Below, one piece after another: positions 24,557 to 33,432 of a stretch of DNA of 64,000 nt. This DNA is from Aurantimonas manganoxydans SI85-9A1 (GTDB lineage Bacteria; Pseudomonadota; Alphaproteobacteria; Rhizobiales; Rhizobiaceae), in the NCBI RefSeq assembly GCF_000153465.1, contig NZ_CH672387.1, positions 1,868,046 to 1,932,045 of the forward strand. Direction: 5' to 3'. Each line of letters opens with the position of its first letter. Position 1 is the first letter of the stretch. A program made the position numbers and the translations under genes. The notes beneath the pieces are model-generated. The model saw only the letters and a list, made by a program, of their open reading frames with translations. It had not been told where the DNA came from and did not search any database.

Positions 24557-25348
24557 TTGTTCTTCTATGCCGCCAAGATCGGCTGGTTCGTGCTGCAGCC
24601 GCTGGCGGCCATCCTGCTTGTCGCCATTCTCGGGCTTTTGGCCGGCTGGCTCGGCCGGCCACGAATCGCGGCAGGTCTGTTTGTGCTGGCGACAGCGACG
24701 CTGGCGGTGTGCAGCCTGACGCCGCTGGGCCTCGTGATGACGGCGGTGCTGGAGGACCGGTTTCCCCGTCCCGACCTGCCGCCGGCGATCGACGGGATCA
24801 TCGTCCTCGGCGGAGCCTTCGACACGCGGGTGGCGCGCACGCGGGGCATGAACGAGCTGAATGACGCTGCCGACCGGGTTACGGCGGGCATGGAACTGGC
24901 ACAGCGCTATCCGAAGGCGAAGCTGCTGTTCAGCGGCGGCGTCGCGGCGCTTCTGGAAGAGGACATTCCCGAGACCGAGGCCGCCGAGGCGCTCTACAGG
25001 GGGCTGGGGCTCGCGCCGGACCGCCTACTTCTCGACGGGCGGGCGCGCGACACCTTCGAGAACGCCGTCTTCGCCAAGGAGCTTGCGCAGCCGAAGCCGG
25101 GCGAGGTGTGGGTGCTGGTCACCTCGGCGTCGCACATGCCGCGTGCCGTCGGCTGCTTCCGCGTCGCCGGCTTCGACATCGTCCCCTATCCGGTCGATTA
25201 CCGCACGCCGTCGGGGCCGGCGCTGTGGCGACCCTCCAGCACGACGACCCGCAACCTGGAAAAGGTCCACTTCGCCATTCGCGAATATCTGGGGCTCGTC
25301 GCCTACCGCCTGAGCGGACGCACCGACGCGCTGTTTCCGGCGCCCTGA
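24557..25348 (+). CDS. YdcF/ElyC-type DUF218 membrane protein
   Basis: 263 residues starting at TTG 24557, chosen because GGAGAGG precedes it and two transmembrane helices follow at once (WFVLQPLAAILLVAILGLLA; FVLATATLAVCSLTPLGL). The DUF218 domain shows IIVLGGAFD, LLFSGGV and VTSASHMPRAVGCF. ElyC-type members affect cell-envelope integrity and undecaprenyl-phosphate metabolism in E. coli; whether this one does so is inferred. It lies 17 bases after mscS, so it is probably in the same operon. Confidence 0.85.
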   Translation: MFFYAAKIGWFVLQPLAAILLVAILGLLAGWLGRPRIAAGLFVLATATLAVCSLTPLGLVMTAVLEDRFPRPDLPPAIDGIIVLGGAFDTRVARTRGMNELNDAADRVTAGMELAQRYPKAKLLFSGGVAALLEEDIPETEAAEALYRGLGLAPDRLLLDGRARDTFENAVFAKELAQPKPGEVWVLVTSASHMPRAVGCFRVAGFDIVPYPVDYRTPSGPALWRPSSTTTRNLEKVHFAIREYLGLVAYRLSGRTDALFPAP

Positions 25349-25364
25349 GGCGGCAGCGGTCCGC

Positions 25365-26048
25365 TTAATCCAACAACGCCCGGCGGGCGTTCGACATGAA
25401 CTGCCGGTGGGCGAGAATCACCACGACAAGGATCGTCGCGGCGACGAGAGCCGTCGGGCCGAGAAACCAGCCGAGATAGGCGATGGCGAAGAAGACCGCG
25501 CGCAGTCCGGAGTTGAAGTGCTTGCCGGCGAGCTGGTTCAGCCGCGTGGCCTTGGCGAGGGCCCGCTCCGCGGCGTCCGGGTCGAGATCGGCTTCCGCGC
25601 GCATGGGAATCGCGCCGATCAGGATCGAGCAATAGTTGAACAGCCGGTAGGCCCAGCCGAACTTGAAGAAGGCATAGGCGAAGATCGTCACGAGGCCGAG
25701 CAGCTTGATCTCCACCAGCGCACGGTCGAGCCGGGCATGGAAGGGCAGTTCGGCGGAGATGGTGGCAATCTGGTCGGCCGAGCTGAACAGGGCGAAGCAA
25801 CCGCCGATGGCGAAGATGCAGGCGGAGGCGAAGAAGGCGGTGCCCTGCTGGAGCCCGGCCATGATCGCCGTATCGATCATCCGCAGATCGCGCAGCAGCA
25901 TCACCTGCATCCAGCATTCGCGCTGCCGGTTCATCGCCTGGGACAGGCCGCGGGCCGCCAGCGGCCCGTGCTCCGTCACGATATTGTAGACGAGCCACAC
26001 CGCCAGAAAGAATGCGAGTGCGGCGCCGTCCCCCGTATCGATTGTCAC
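25365..26048 (-). CDS. DUF599 family membrane protein
   Basis: 227 residues with four or so transmembrane segments (ALAFFLAVWLVYNIV; FFASACIFAIGGCFALFSS; LLGLVTIFAYAFFKFGWAY; GWFLGPTALVAATILVVVIL). It matches DUF599, a bacterial membrane family of unknown function. The conserved RECWMQVMLLRDLRMIDTAI segment links the first spans. The start codon is GTG at 26048 with GCGAGG about seven bases upstream. It is convergent with the DUF218 gene. Confidence 0.85.
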   Translation of the reverse strand: MTIDTGDGAALAFFLAVWLVYNIVTEHGPLAARGLSQAMNRQRECWMQVMLLRDLRMIDTAIMAGLQQGTAFFASACIFAIGGCFALFSSADQIATISAELPFHARLDRALVEIKLLGLVTIFAYAFFKFGWAYRLFNYCSILIGAIPMRAEADLDPDAAERALAKATRLNQLAGKHFNSGLRAVFFAIAYLGWFLGPTALVAATILVVVILAHRQFMSNARRALLD

Positions 26049-26230
26049 AATGCCTCGCCCCGCTTGGCCCTCCGCGGTTAGGGCCGGATTTCCATGAGGT
26101 TTTCATAGCGCGGCAACGGGACGCAGGCCAGATGGCGCGCCACACGCCGGCTTCAGTCCGGGACAAGGTTGCCGTGGAACATAGCAGCCATGAGGAAATA
26201 TGCATCGCACCCGCCTTGTGGCGTCATCGC

Positions 26231-26245
26231 TTAACGGATATTTAA
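26231..26245 (+). promoter_or_regulatory. CtrA-type binding site upstream of the 41-residue micropeptide
   Basis: TTAACGGATATTTAA is an exact TTAA-N7-TTAA match. It ends 68 bases before the ATG at 26314. If it overlaps the -35 region, as CtrA activation sites usually do, transcription would start near 26275-26285 and leave a normal leader. It may instead act on the divergent DUF599 gene, whose start is 183 bases away. Confidence 0.55.
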
Positions 26246-26313
26246 GAGCTGCAGCCGCTGGACGGGGGTCATGACCGGTTCGCAAGCCATCTCGATTCAG
26301 GATATTCAGTTAC

Positions 26314-26439
26314 ATGGATGACAGCGTGCGCAAGTCGTGCTGGGGCGTGACCGTATGGACGGTCGCGATCTTCTCTACGCTCCTCGTTCTCGGTTTCCTC
26401 TTCACGGTTCCCGAGACCGTCGCCATCGCCGCCAGCTGA
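26314..26439 (+). CDS. 41-residue single-span membrane micropeptide
   Basis: ATG at 26314 to TGA at 26439 encodes 41 residues: a short charged N-terminus (MDDSVRKSCWG), one hydrophobic span (VTVWTVAIFSTLLVLGFLFT) and a short tail (VPETVAIAAS). AGGA lies about ten bases before the ATG. A CtrA-type box is upstream. The layout is that of a real membrane micropeptide, but no family is recognised and the ribosome binding site is modest. Confidence 0.55.
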   Translation: MDDSVRKSCWGVTVWTVAIFSTLLVLGFLFTVPETVAIAAS

Positions 26440-26682
26440 CCGAACCGGTCGGCGCCAGGCGCCCACCGACGCAGACCTTTTCCCGACAGATCCGTTCCGC
26501 TTCGCTTCGGCACGTCAGTGCCGGGCCGTCTTTGGCCTTGCCGACGCTTTCGTTCGGCACCGCCGGGCGGGGTGTGGCGTGTCGGCGTCTCGCCCGGAAT
26601 CCGTCCCGCGGCGGCCCGAGGTCGCAGGTGTGGACGCCCGATCCGGCTTGACGCGGTGGGCCGTTTGCTTCGAGAAGCACCC

Positions 26683-27120
26683 ATGCCTTTGCATCTGATC
26701 AAGCTGTGCGTCGGAATCGGCAGCGTCGAGGAACTCGAGGAGCATGTCGCCGCGCGTCTCGATGCGGCGCGTCTTCAGGGGCGGCCTGCCGAACAGGCGC
26801 ATGTGACGCGCATGGTTCCCAAGCGGGTGGACGAACTGCTCGATGGCGGGTCGCTCTACTGGGTGATCAAGGGCCAGATCCAGGTCCGGCAGCCGCTCGT
26901 CGCCGTCACACCGTTCAAGGATGCCGAAGGCGTCGGGCGTTGCCGGCTCGTTCTGGAGCCGACTTTCGTGCGGACCGCCCGCCAGCCGCGCCGCCCGTTT
27001 CAGGGCTGGCGCTACCTGACGCCCGACGACGTGCCCCGGGACATCGGAACCGGAGATGCGGCCGAGGGCGATCTGCCGGTGGACATGCAGCGCGAGCTCA
27101 TCGAGCTCGGACTGTTCTGA
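26683..27120 (+). CDS. DUF1489 family protein
   Basis: A 145-residue cytosolic protein matching DUF1489 (COG5458), a conserved alphaproteobacterial family with no known function. Recognisable family parts are MPLHLIKLCVG at the start, VTRMVPKRVDELLDGGSLYW, and RRPFQGWRYLTPDDVPRD near the end. The ATG at 26683 is the conserved start; earlier in-frame sequence is not coding-like. Confidence 0.88.
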   Translation: MPLHLIKLCVGIGSVEELEEHVAARLDAARLQGRPAEQAHVTRMVPKRVDELLDGGSLYWVIKGQIQVRQPLVAVTPFKDAEGVGRCRLVLEPTFVRTARQPRRPFQGWRYLTPDDVPRDIGTGDAAEGDLPVDMQRELIELGLF

Positions 27121-27167
27121 GGCGCCCCCGAAACCGAGCTGTCGCCTGATGCTCCGATCGTCCGTCT

Positions 27168-27437
27168 TCAGCCGAAGCGCATGTGGATCGCCGTGTGCCC
27201 CTCGGGCGCGATGGTCCTGATCCGCGTGTAGGCGATCGGCTGGGAGGCCCGCCAGGCGCGGGCGCCATGGGACAGAAGCAGCCCCACGAGATCCTTTGCC
27301 TTCAGCCGCGAACGGCCGTCGCGGGCTTCGCCGAGGCGCAGTGCGGCCTGCTGCAGCGGGTGGGGATTGGCGGCCCGCGCGCTGCCGGCGAAGGCGAGCG
27401 TGTTGGCGAAGCTGGCTGCCTGGTGCTCGGTCGTCAT
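27168..27437 (-). CDS. Hypothetical small basic protein
   Basis: An 89-residue frame rich in Ala, Arg and His, with no domain I recognise. GGAAGGG lies about eleven bases before the ATG at 27437. It fills the gap between DUF1489 and dacA and has no close overlap with either. Codon third positions look normal for this genome. It could be a real lineage-specific protein, but the evidence is weak. Confidence 0.45.
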   Translation of the reverse strand: MTTEHQAASFANTLAFAGSARAANPHPLQQAALRLGEARDGRSRLKAKDLVGLLLSHGARAWRASQPIAYTRIRTIAPEGHTAIHMRFG

Positions 27438-27552
27438 GCTGGAACCCTTCCTACGCGATACATCTTAGGGTCCGTCTGAACGGACGGGCTGGTCGGTCGC
27501 ACGGCGGCGACAAGGAGGTCGGCGGCCCGGAACAAGGGCCGCCGGACCGGTG

Positions 27553-29031
27553 TCAGTTGGCGACGGCGTAGCAGCTGTACGAGCTGCGCTTGAGCGCGGC
27601 ACAGGCCGACCAGGCCTGGTCCTTGCTGGCAAATCCGGCGAAGCGGGCGCGGTAGAGCGTCTGCGAACCGCTCTTCACCGTCTCGGTGAAGGGCTCGGCA
27701 TCCGCCAGCTCGCCGCCGACCTTGCGCTTGGCGGTGGCCAGCATCTCCATGGCGGCATCGGCTTCCGGCGTGGCGGCGATTTGGACCACCCAGGGGGAGG
27801 TCGGCGTGCGAACGGTCTGCGAGACGCTGGCAACCTTTATTGCACCGGTCGTCGAGGGATCGAGATCGCGGCCACCCGGGACGGCTGCCGGCGGCAGGCG
27901 GACGCCGGCGCTGGGCACGCGGCTGGCGGCCGGGATCGGCATGCGCACAGACGGACGCTCGGCGACGAGAGCCGCCTTCAGGGCGTCACGGCCGACGATC
28001 GGACGCGACTGCGGCTGGACCATGCGGGCCACGGCCGGGGCGGCCTCGGAGCCGTAGGCCATTGCGATGCGCTGGTCGATCTCGGTCATGGCCGGGCGGG
28101 AATCGGGAACCGGGCCCTGCTTGGGAAGCGCGGCGACGATGGCCGGGCTGGCCGAGCGGGCGGCGAGCAACATGCCGGCATCGCGGGTGCTGGCCTTCGG
28201 CAGATAGCGCGTAAGCAACTCGACCATGTGATCGTCGCGCGAACGACCGGAGCGACCGCCCATGACCACGGCGACGAGGCTCTTGCCGTCCCGTTCGATC
28301 GAGGTGACGAGGTTGAAGCCAGAGGCGTTGATGTAGCCGGTCTTGATGCCGTCGACGCCCTTCACCCGGCCCAGGACCCGGTTGTGGTTGCCGAGCCGGC
28401 GGCCACGGAAGCTGTAGGAGCGGGTCGAGAAGATCTTGTAATATTCCGGAAAATGCTCGCGCAGGGCGATGCCGAGGGTCGCCATGTCCCGGGCCGTGGT
28501 CTTCTGCTCGGAATCCGGCAGGCCGTTGGCATTGCGGAAGGTGGTCTTCGGCATGCCGATCTGACGCGCCTTGGCGGTCATGCGGGCGGCAAAGGCCGAT
28601 TCGGAGCCGGCCTGGAACTCGCCCAGCACCACGGCCGCGTCATTGGCCGACTTGGTGACCAGCGAATAGACAGCCTCCTCGACGGTGAGGGTCGAGCCGG
28701 CCTTCAGGCCGATCTTCGACGGCGGACGCGCGGCCGCATAGGCCGAGACCGGCATTTTGTCGCTCATCGAGATCCGACCGCTCTTCAGCGCGTCGAAGGT
28801 CATGTAGAGCGTCATCATCTTGGTGAGCGACGCGGGGTAGCGGTACTCGTCGGCCCGGTCGTTGTAGAGGACCTGGCCATTGTTGGCGTCGATCACGAAG
28901 CCGGCATATTTGTCGTTGGCTTCGACATGACCGACCGCGGACAGCAGCATGCCGGCGCCGATGGCGACGACGCCTGCGAACCTGCTCAGCGTTCTGGCGG
29001 CGGTGGTGAGGCGGGGGAACGGGTTACGCAC
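27553..29031 (-). CDS. D-alanyl-D-alanine carboxypeptidase with C-terminal SPOR domain
   Basis: 492 residues. The start is GTG at 29031, chosen because it begins a signal peptide (FAGVVAIGAGMLLSAVGHVEA) behind GAGAGTT. The S11 peptidase motifs are present: SLTK (Ser68, Lys71), SAN (128-130) and KTG (230-232). The enzyme trims the terminal D-Ala from peptidoglycan stem peptides in the periplasm. A Pro/Ala/Arg-rich linker (about 310-410) leads to a C-terminal SPOR domain (PWVVQIAATPEADAAMEMLA). SPOR domains bind denuded glycans at division sites, so septal targeting is inferred. Confidence 0.92.
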   Translation of the reverse strand: MRNPFPRLTTAARTLSRFAGVVAIGAGMLLSAVGHVEANDKYAGFVIDANNGQVLYNDRADEYRYPASLTKMMTLYMTFDALKSGRISMSDKMPVSAYAAARPPSKIGLKAGSTLTVEEAVYSLVTKSANDAAVVLGEFQAGSESAFAARMTAKARQIGMPKTTFRNANGLPDSEQKTTARDMATLGIALREHFPEYYKIFSTRSYSFRGRRLGNHNRVLGRVKGVDGIKTGYINASGFNLVTSIERDGKSLVAVVMGGRSGRSRDDHMVELLTRYLPKASTRDAGMLLAARSASPAIVAALPKQGPVPDSRPAMTEIDQRIAMAYGSEAAPAVARMVQPQSRPIVGRDALKAALVAERPSVRMPIPAASRVPSAGVRLPPAAVPGGRDLDPSTTGAIKVASVSQTVRTPTSPWVVQIAATPEADAAMEMLATAKRKVGGELADAEPFTETVKSGSQTLYRARFAGFASKDQAWSACAALKRSSYSCYAVAN

Positions 29032-29292
29032 GCAGCAACTCTCTGGCTCGGGCAATGGGCGAGGAAGCCGGTCGATATCGTCGCAGCGCTTGGAAAGGCC
29101 GTGCAATATCAGCAGACAACTCCCTCGGGTGTCGATCCGCAGATTAATGCCGGCGGGCTTACCAATCGGTTTATGGTTGCCGGACCGTTCCCATCCCGGA
29201 TCGAAATTTCTCGTACCCTGCCAATCGAAACGGGCAGGAGTGAGGTGAATTTCCGTATGGGAAGCGTGCGGCGCGGCATTCCGCTTGAATTT

Positions 29293-29309
29293 TATTGTGC
29301 AGTGCAATA
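29293..29309. promoter_or_regulatory. Dyad in the dacA-phasin intergenic region, possible PhaR operator
   Basis: TATTG-TGCAGTG-CAATA is a 5-bp dyad containing two TGC triplets, 95 bases upstream of the phasin start. PhaR repressors of polyhydroxyalkanoate genes bind TGC-rich dyads, so this is a candidate site. The whole intergenic region (29032-29404, 373 bases) is otherwise A/T-richer than its flanks and must hold promoters for both divergent genes; no other gene is seen in it. Confidence 0.35.
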
Positions 29310-29404
29310 TCTTCGGGCGGGGCGCAGCTCAGGGCACCGGTCGAGCCGGCACTTCCTGCTGAATGGACGTCCTTCCAGAAGCCACCAATCCGAGGGAAAT
29401 CCAG

Positions 29405-29800
29405 ATGAACGCATATGAAGATGCCAGCAAGTTCTCGAAGGACGCGATGGACAGCGCGCTGAAGTCGGTGTCGGCCATGACCAGGGGATTCCAGCAGGTC
29501 GCGTCGGAAACGTCCGAATTCGCCAAGCGCGCCTATGAGCAGCAGACCGAGTTCATGGAGAAGCTCTTCCAGGTGCGTTCGCCGGACAAGGCCATCGCGC
29601 TCCAGAGCGAATACGCCAAGACCGCCTATCAGGGCTGGGTCAGCCAGGCGACGCGCATGGGCGAAATCTGCACCGACGTCGCCAAGGAGACCTACAAGCC
29701 GTTCGAGCAGTCGCTCGCGACGCTGTCGGCCGCCGGGACGTCCGTGGCAACCAAGCCGGCCGCTGCCGCCAAGCAGGCCGCCGAGACCAAGGCTGCCTGA
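29405..29800 (+). CDS. Phasin family protein
   Basis: A 131-residue helical protein of the phasin_2 type. It has the typical FQQVASETSEFAKRAYEQQT and YAKTAYQGWVSQATRMGEI segments and an Ala/Lys-rich C-terminus. Phasins coat polyhydroxyalkanoate granules; some related proteins have stress roles. The start at 29405 has GAGGGAAATCC upstream. A strong terminator follows. Confidence 0.9.
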   Translation: MNAYEDASKFSKDAMDSALKSVSAMTRGFQQVASETSEFAKRAYEQQTEFMEKLFQVRSPDKAIALQSEYAKTAYQGWVSQATRMGEICTDVAKETYKPFEQSLATLSAAGTSVATKPAAAAKQAAETKAA

Positions 29801-29851
29801 TCAGCGCCTCGGTTGTCCCGCGGCCACGGGTACCACATATTCGGTACGAGG

Positions 29852-29880
29852 AAAAGCCCGGCTCTCCCGCCGGGCTTTTT
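29852..29880 (+). terminator. Rho-independent terminator of the phasin gene
   Basis: AAAAGCCCGGC pairs perfectly with GCCGGGCTTTT around a TCTCCC loop, and the stem runs into a T-tract. It lies 52 bases after the phasin stop and separates it from clpS. Confidence 0.93.
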
Positions 29881-29935
29881 CATGTCCGGGCCGTGCCTAG
29901 GGGCGGGCAGGGACGAGACGCCGCACGATGATGCT

Positions 29936-29963
29936 TTGTCATGCCCGCGTTGCGTCTTAAAAT
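29936..29963 (+). promoter_or_regulatory. Sigma-70-type promoter of clpS-clpA
   Basis: TTGTCA (29936-29941) and TAAAAT (29958-29963) are separated by 16 bases. They lie about 55 bases upstream of the chosen clpS start and just downstream of the phasin terminator. Confidence 0.6.
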
Positions 29964-30015
29964 CCGTGCCACGGCACATACATACAGAGCGATGACGAAG
30001 GTGGTTGAATTGAGC

Positions 30016-30384
30016 ATGCACGCGTTTCCCGGCAACGGCGCTCCTGCCGTGCGGTCCCAGGCCGGGAAGGACGACGATCAGGTCCCCGATCGCGGGACCG
30101 AGGTCATCACGCGAACGAAACCCAAAACCCAGAAGCCGAGCCTTTACAGAGTGCTCCTTCTGAACGACGATTACACTCCGATGGAGTTCGTCATCCACGT
30201 CCTCGAGCGGTTCTTCCAGAAGGACCGCGAGGCAGCCACCAGAATCATGTTGCATGTGCACAACCACGGCGTTGGCGAATGCGGAGTGTTCACCTACGAG
30301 GTCGCCGAGACCAAGGTGACCCAGGTCATGGACTTCGCCCGCCAGCACCAGCATCCGCTGCAATGCGTGATGGAAAAGAACTGA
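30016..30384 (+). CDS. clpS: ATP-dependent Clp protease adaptor ClpS
   Basis: 122 residues. ClpS delivers N-degron substrates to ClpAP. The conserved core is [31 protein letters not shown] and [20 protein letters not shown], including the Asn-Asp pair that binds the N-terminal residue. The ATG at 30016 is preferred because AAGGTGG lies about eleven bases upstream; an in-frame ATG at 29992 would add eight residues but lacks a ribosome binding site. clpA starts eight bases after the stop. Confidence 0.93.
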   Translation: MHAFPGNGAPAVRSQAGKDDDQVPDRGTEVITRTKPKTQKPSLYRVLLLNDDYTPMEFVIHVLERFFQKDREAATRIMLHVHNHGVGECGVFTYEVAETKVTQVMDFARQHQHPLQCVMEKN

Positions 30385-30392
30385 GGTGAAGC

Positions 30393-32855
30393 TTGCCGAC
30401 ATTTTCGCAAAGCCTTGAGAAGTCGCTGCACTCTGCCCTGACGCTCGCAAACGACCGGCAACAGGAATTTGCGACGCTGGAGCATCTGCTGCTGGCGCTT
30501 CTCGACGACAAGGACGCGGCGGCGGTGATGCAGGGATGCAGTGTCGACCTCGACATCCTGCGCCGCAATCTGACGACCTACATCGACAGCGAACTCTCAA
30601 ACCTCGTCACCGGACATGACGAGGATTCCAAGCCGACGGCCGGATTCCACCGGGTGATCCAGCGCGCGGTGATCCATGTCCAGTCGTCGGGCCGCGAAGA
30701 GGTGACCGGCGCCAACGTGCTCGTGGCGATCTTCGCCGAGCGCGAGAGCCATGCTGCTTATTTCCTGCAGGAGCAGGAGATGACGCGCTACGATGCGGTG
30801 AACTTCATATCGCACGGAATCTCCAAGCGCCCCGGCGCCTCCGAGACCAGACCGCTGCGCGGCGCCGAGGATGAGCAGTCGACAGTGGGACAGGATGACG
30901 AGGGCAAGCGCAAGAACGCCCCTGATGCGCTCACGGCCTATTGCAGCAATCTCAACGAGAAGGCGCGCAACGGGAAGATCGATCCGCTGATCGGGCGGGC
31001 CGAGGAGATCAACCGCACGATCCAGGTGCTGTGTCGCCGGTCCAAGAACAACCCGCTCTATGTGGGTGATCCGGGCGTCGGCAAGACGGCGATCGCGGAA
31101 GGGCTCGCCAAGCGCGTCGTCGAAGGCGACGTGCCCGACGTCCTGGCCGACGCGACGATCTTCGCGCTCGACATGGGCACGCTGCTCGCCGGCACCCGCT
31201 ATCGCGGCGATTTCGAAGAGCGGCTGAAGCAGGTGATGAAGGAGCTCGAGGAATATCCGGGCGCCGTCCTGTTCATCGACGAGATCCACACGGTGATCGG
31301 CGCAGGCGCCACCTCGGGCGGCGCGATGGACGCGTCGAACCTGTTGAAGCCGGCGCTGTCCTCCGGGGCGATCCGCTGCATCGGCTCGACCACCTACAAG
31401 GAGTACCGGCAGTTCTTCGAGAAGGACCGGGCGCTGGTGCGCCGGTTCCAGAAGATCGACGTCAAGGAGCCGTCCATCGACGACGCCGTGTCGATCCTGA
31501 AGGGCCTGAAGCCCTATTTCGAGGATTTCCACCGGGTCAAATACACCAACGAGGCGATCAAGTCGGCAGTCGAGTTGTCGGCCCGCTTCATCAACGACCG
31601 CAAGCTGCCGGACAAGGCGATCGACGTGATCGACGAGACCGGTGCGTCGCAGATGCTGCTGGCGGCCGGCAAGCGGAAGAAGCAGATCGGCGTCAAGGAG
31701 ATCGAGGCGACCATCGCCACCATGGCGCGGATTCCGCCCAAGGCCGTCTCCAAGGACGATGCCGAGGTGCTGGAGCATCTCGACGCCCAGCTCAAGCGGG
31801 TCGTCTACGGCCAGGATGCCGCTATCGGCAGCCTTGCCTCGGCGATCAAGCTGGCCCGTGCCGGCCTGCGCGAGCCGGACAAGCCGATCGGCTCCTACCT
31901 GTTCTCCGGCCCGACCGGCGTCGGCAAGACCGAGGTGGCCCGCCAGCTTGCGGCGGCCCTCGGGGTCGAGCTGCTCCGCTTCGACATGTCGGAATACATG
32001 GAGCGGCACACCGTCTCGCGGCTGATCGGCGCGCCTCCGGGCTATGTCGGCTTCGACCAGGGCGGCCTGCTGACCGATGGCGTCGACCAGCATCCGCATT
32101 GCGTGCTGCTGCTGGACGAGGTCGAGAAGGCGCATCCGGATCTGTTCAACATCCTCCTGCAGGTGATGGACCACGGCAAGCTGACCGATCACAACGGCAA
32201 GCAGATCGATTTCCGGAATGTCATCCTGATCATGACGACCAATGCCGGTGCGTCGGAGATGGCCAAGGCGACGATCGGCTTCGGTCACTCCAAGCGCACC
32301 GGGGCCGACGAGGAGGCGATCAACCGCCTGTTCACGCCGGAATTCCGCAACCGTCTCGATGCGACGATCCCGTTCGGCCCGCTGCCGACGCCGGTCATCC
32401 ACCAGGTGGTGCAGAAGTTCGTCATGCAGCTCGAGGCGCAGCTGTCCGAACGCGGCGTGACCTTCGAACTGTCGGAGGACGCGATCACGTGGCTCGCCGA
32501 CAAGGGCTACGACGAGGCGATGGGCGCGCGGCCCCTGGGCCGGGTGATCCAGGAGCACATCAAGAAGCCGCTGGCCGACGAGGTGCTCTTCGGCAAGCTG
32601 AAGCACGGTGGCACGGTGAAGGTGTCCGTCGTCGATGGCGAGGATGGCGCCAGGGCGCTGCATCTGGAAGCCCTTGCCGACGAACTGCCGCCGAAGCCCA
32701 AGAAGCCCGCAGCCAGGAAGCGTGCCAAGGTGGCGCCGGACGGCTCGGACATCGAGGACGACGAGCCGGCGGGCGTTGCGCCTGAGGCAGGCTCCACGGG
32801 GTCTGCCGCAAAGCGGGCAGGCACCGTTCCCAAGGTCCCGCGCAAGTCGCGCTGA
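30393..32855 (+). CDS. clpA: ATP-dependent Clp protease ATP-binding subunit ClpA
   Basis: 820 residues, with a TTG start at 30393 behind GAGGTGA. The order is N domain (1-150, for ClpS binding), AAA-1 with Walker A GDPGVGKT (225-232), and AAA-2 with GPTGVGKT (506-513) and Walker [14 protein letters not shown] charged Lys/Arg/Pro-rich tail of about 70 residues follows the AAA-2 domain and is longer than in E. coli ClpA. ClpA unfolds substrates for ClpP. It forms an operon with clpS. Confidence 0.97.
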   Translation: MPTFSQSLEKSLHSALTLANDRQQEFATLEHLLLALLDDKDAAAVMQGCSVDLDILRRNLTTYIDSELSNLVTGHDEDSKPTAGFHRVIQRAVIHVQSSGREEVTGANVLVAIFAERESHAAYFLQEQEMTRYDAVNFISHGISKRPGASETRPLRGAEDEQSTVGQDDEGKRKNAPDALTAYCSNLNEKARNGKIDPLIGRAEEINRTIQVLCRRSKNNPLYVGDPGVGKTAIAEGLAKRVVEGDVPDVLADATIFALDMGTLLAGTRYRGDFEERLKQVMKELEEYPGAVLFIDEIHTVIGAGATSGGAMDASNLLKPALSSGAIRCIGSTTYKEYRQFFEKDRALVRRFQKIDVKEPSIDDAVSILKGLKPYFEDFHRVKYTNEAIKSAVELSARFINDRKLPDKAIDVIDETGASQMLLAAGKRKKQIGVKEIEATIATMARIPPKAVSKDDAEVLEHLDAQLKRVVYGQDAAIGSLASAIKLARAGLREPDKPIGSYLFSGPTGVGKTEVARQLAAALGVELLRFDMSEYMERHTVSRLIGAPPGYVGFDQGGLLTDGVDQHPHCVLLLDEVEKAHPDLFNILLQVMDHGKLTDHNGKQIDFRNVILIMTTNAGASEMAKATIGFGHSKRTGADEEAINRLFTPEFRNRLDATIPFGPLPTPVIHQVVQKFVMQLEAQLSERGVTFELSEDAITWLADKGYDEAMGARPLGRVIQEHIKKPLADEVLFGKLKHGGTVKVSVVDGEDGARALHLEALADELPPKPKKPAARKRAKVAPDGSDIEDDEPAGVAPEAGSTGSAAKRAGTVPKVPRKSR

Positions 32856-32865
32856 TCGAAACAGA

Positions 32866-32895
32866 AAGGGCCGTCCCTCGGGGCGGCCCTATTTC
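32866..32895 (+). terminator. Terminator after clpA
   Basis: AGGGCCG (32867-32873) pairs with CGGCCCT (32884-32890), with further inner C-G pairs closing the loop, followed by ATTTCGTT. It starts eleven bases after the clpA stop. The T-tract is imperfect. Confidence 0.7.
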
Positions 32896-32933
32896 GTTCT
32901 ACCACGTTGTGCCGCGGGGCCCGGCGGCCGAAC

Positions 32934-33356
32934 TCAGTCGAGGGCGGCGCGGATCAGGGCCGCGTGCTCGGCCAGCATGTCCGGATCGGCCATGCCGTCG
33001 GAGTGCTTTTTCAGCGGCACGCCGGCATAGACCGGCAGCACATGGAAATGCAGGTGAAACACGGTCTGCCCGCCGGCGGTTTCGTTGAACTGGGCGATGC
33101 GGACGCCATCGGCATCGAAGGCTTTCTTCACCGCACGCGCCAGCTTGGCGACCACCGGCATGACCGCGCCGAGCGTCTCGTCCGCCGCATCGAGAATGTT
33201 GCGCGAGGGCGCCTTCGGAATGACGAGGCAATGGCCTTTCGATTCCGGCATCACGTCCATGATCGCCAGCGCCGTGTCGTCCTCGTAGAGTTTCTGGCTC
33301 GGGATCTCGCCACGCAGGATCTTGGCGAAGATGTTGCCGTCGTCGTAGCCGCTCAT
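32934..33356 (-). CDS. HIT-family nucleotide hydrolase/transferase
   Basis: 140 residues with the histidine triad HLHFHVLP and the upstream NETAGGQTVFH, fitting the HINT/HIT branch that cleaves nucleoside phosphoramidates or AMP-linked substrates. The N-terminal GNIFAKILRGEIPSQKLYED is typical. The start at 33356 is chosen because the upstream frame is non-coding-like. It is convergent with clpA. Confidence 0.92.
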   Translation of the reverse strand: MSGYDDGNIFAKILRGEIPSQKLYEDDTALAIMDVMPESKGHCLVIPKAPSRNILDAADETLGAVMPVVAKLARAVKKAFDADGVRIAQFNETAGGQTVFHLHFHVLPVYAGVPLKKHSDGMADPDMLAEHAALIRAALD

Positions 33357-33432
33357 GGTGTCCGGTCCTTCACAATCAGAATCAGACCGGACGATAGGCA
33401 GATTGCCGCGATTGTCGACGGCTGAGCCGCCG

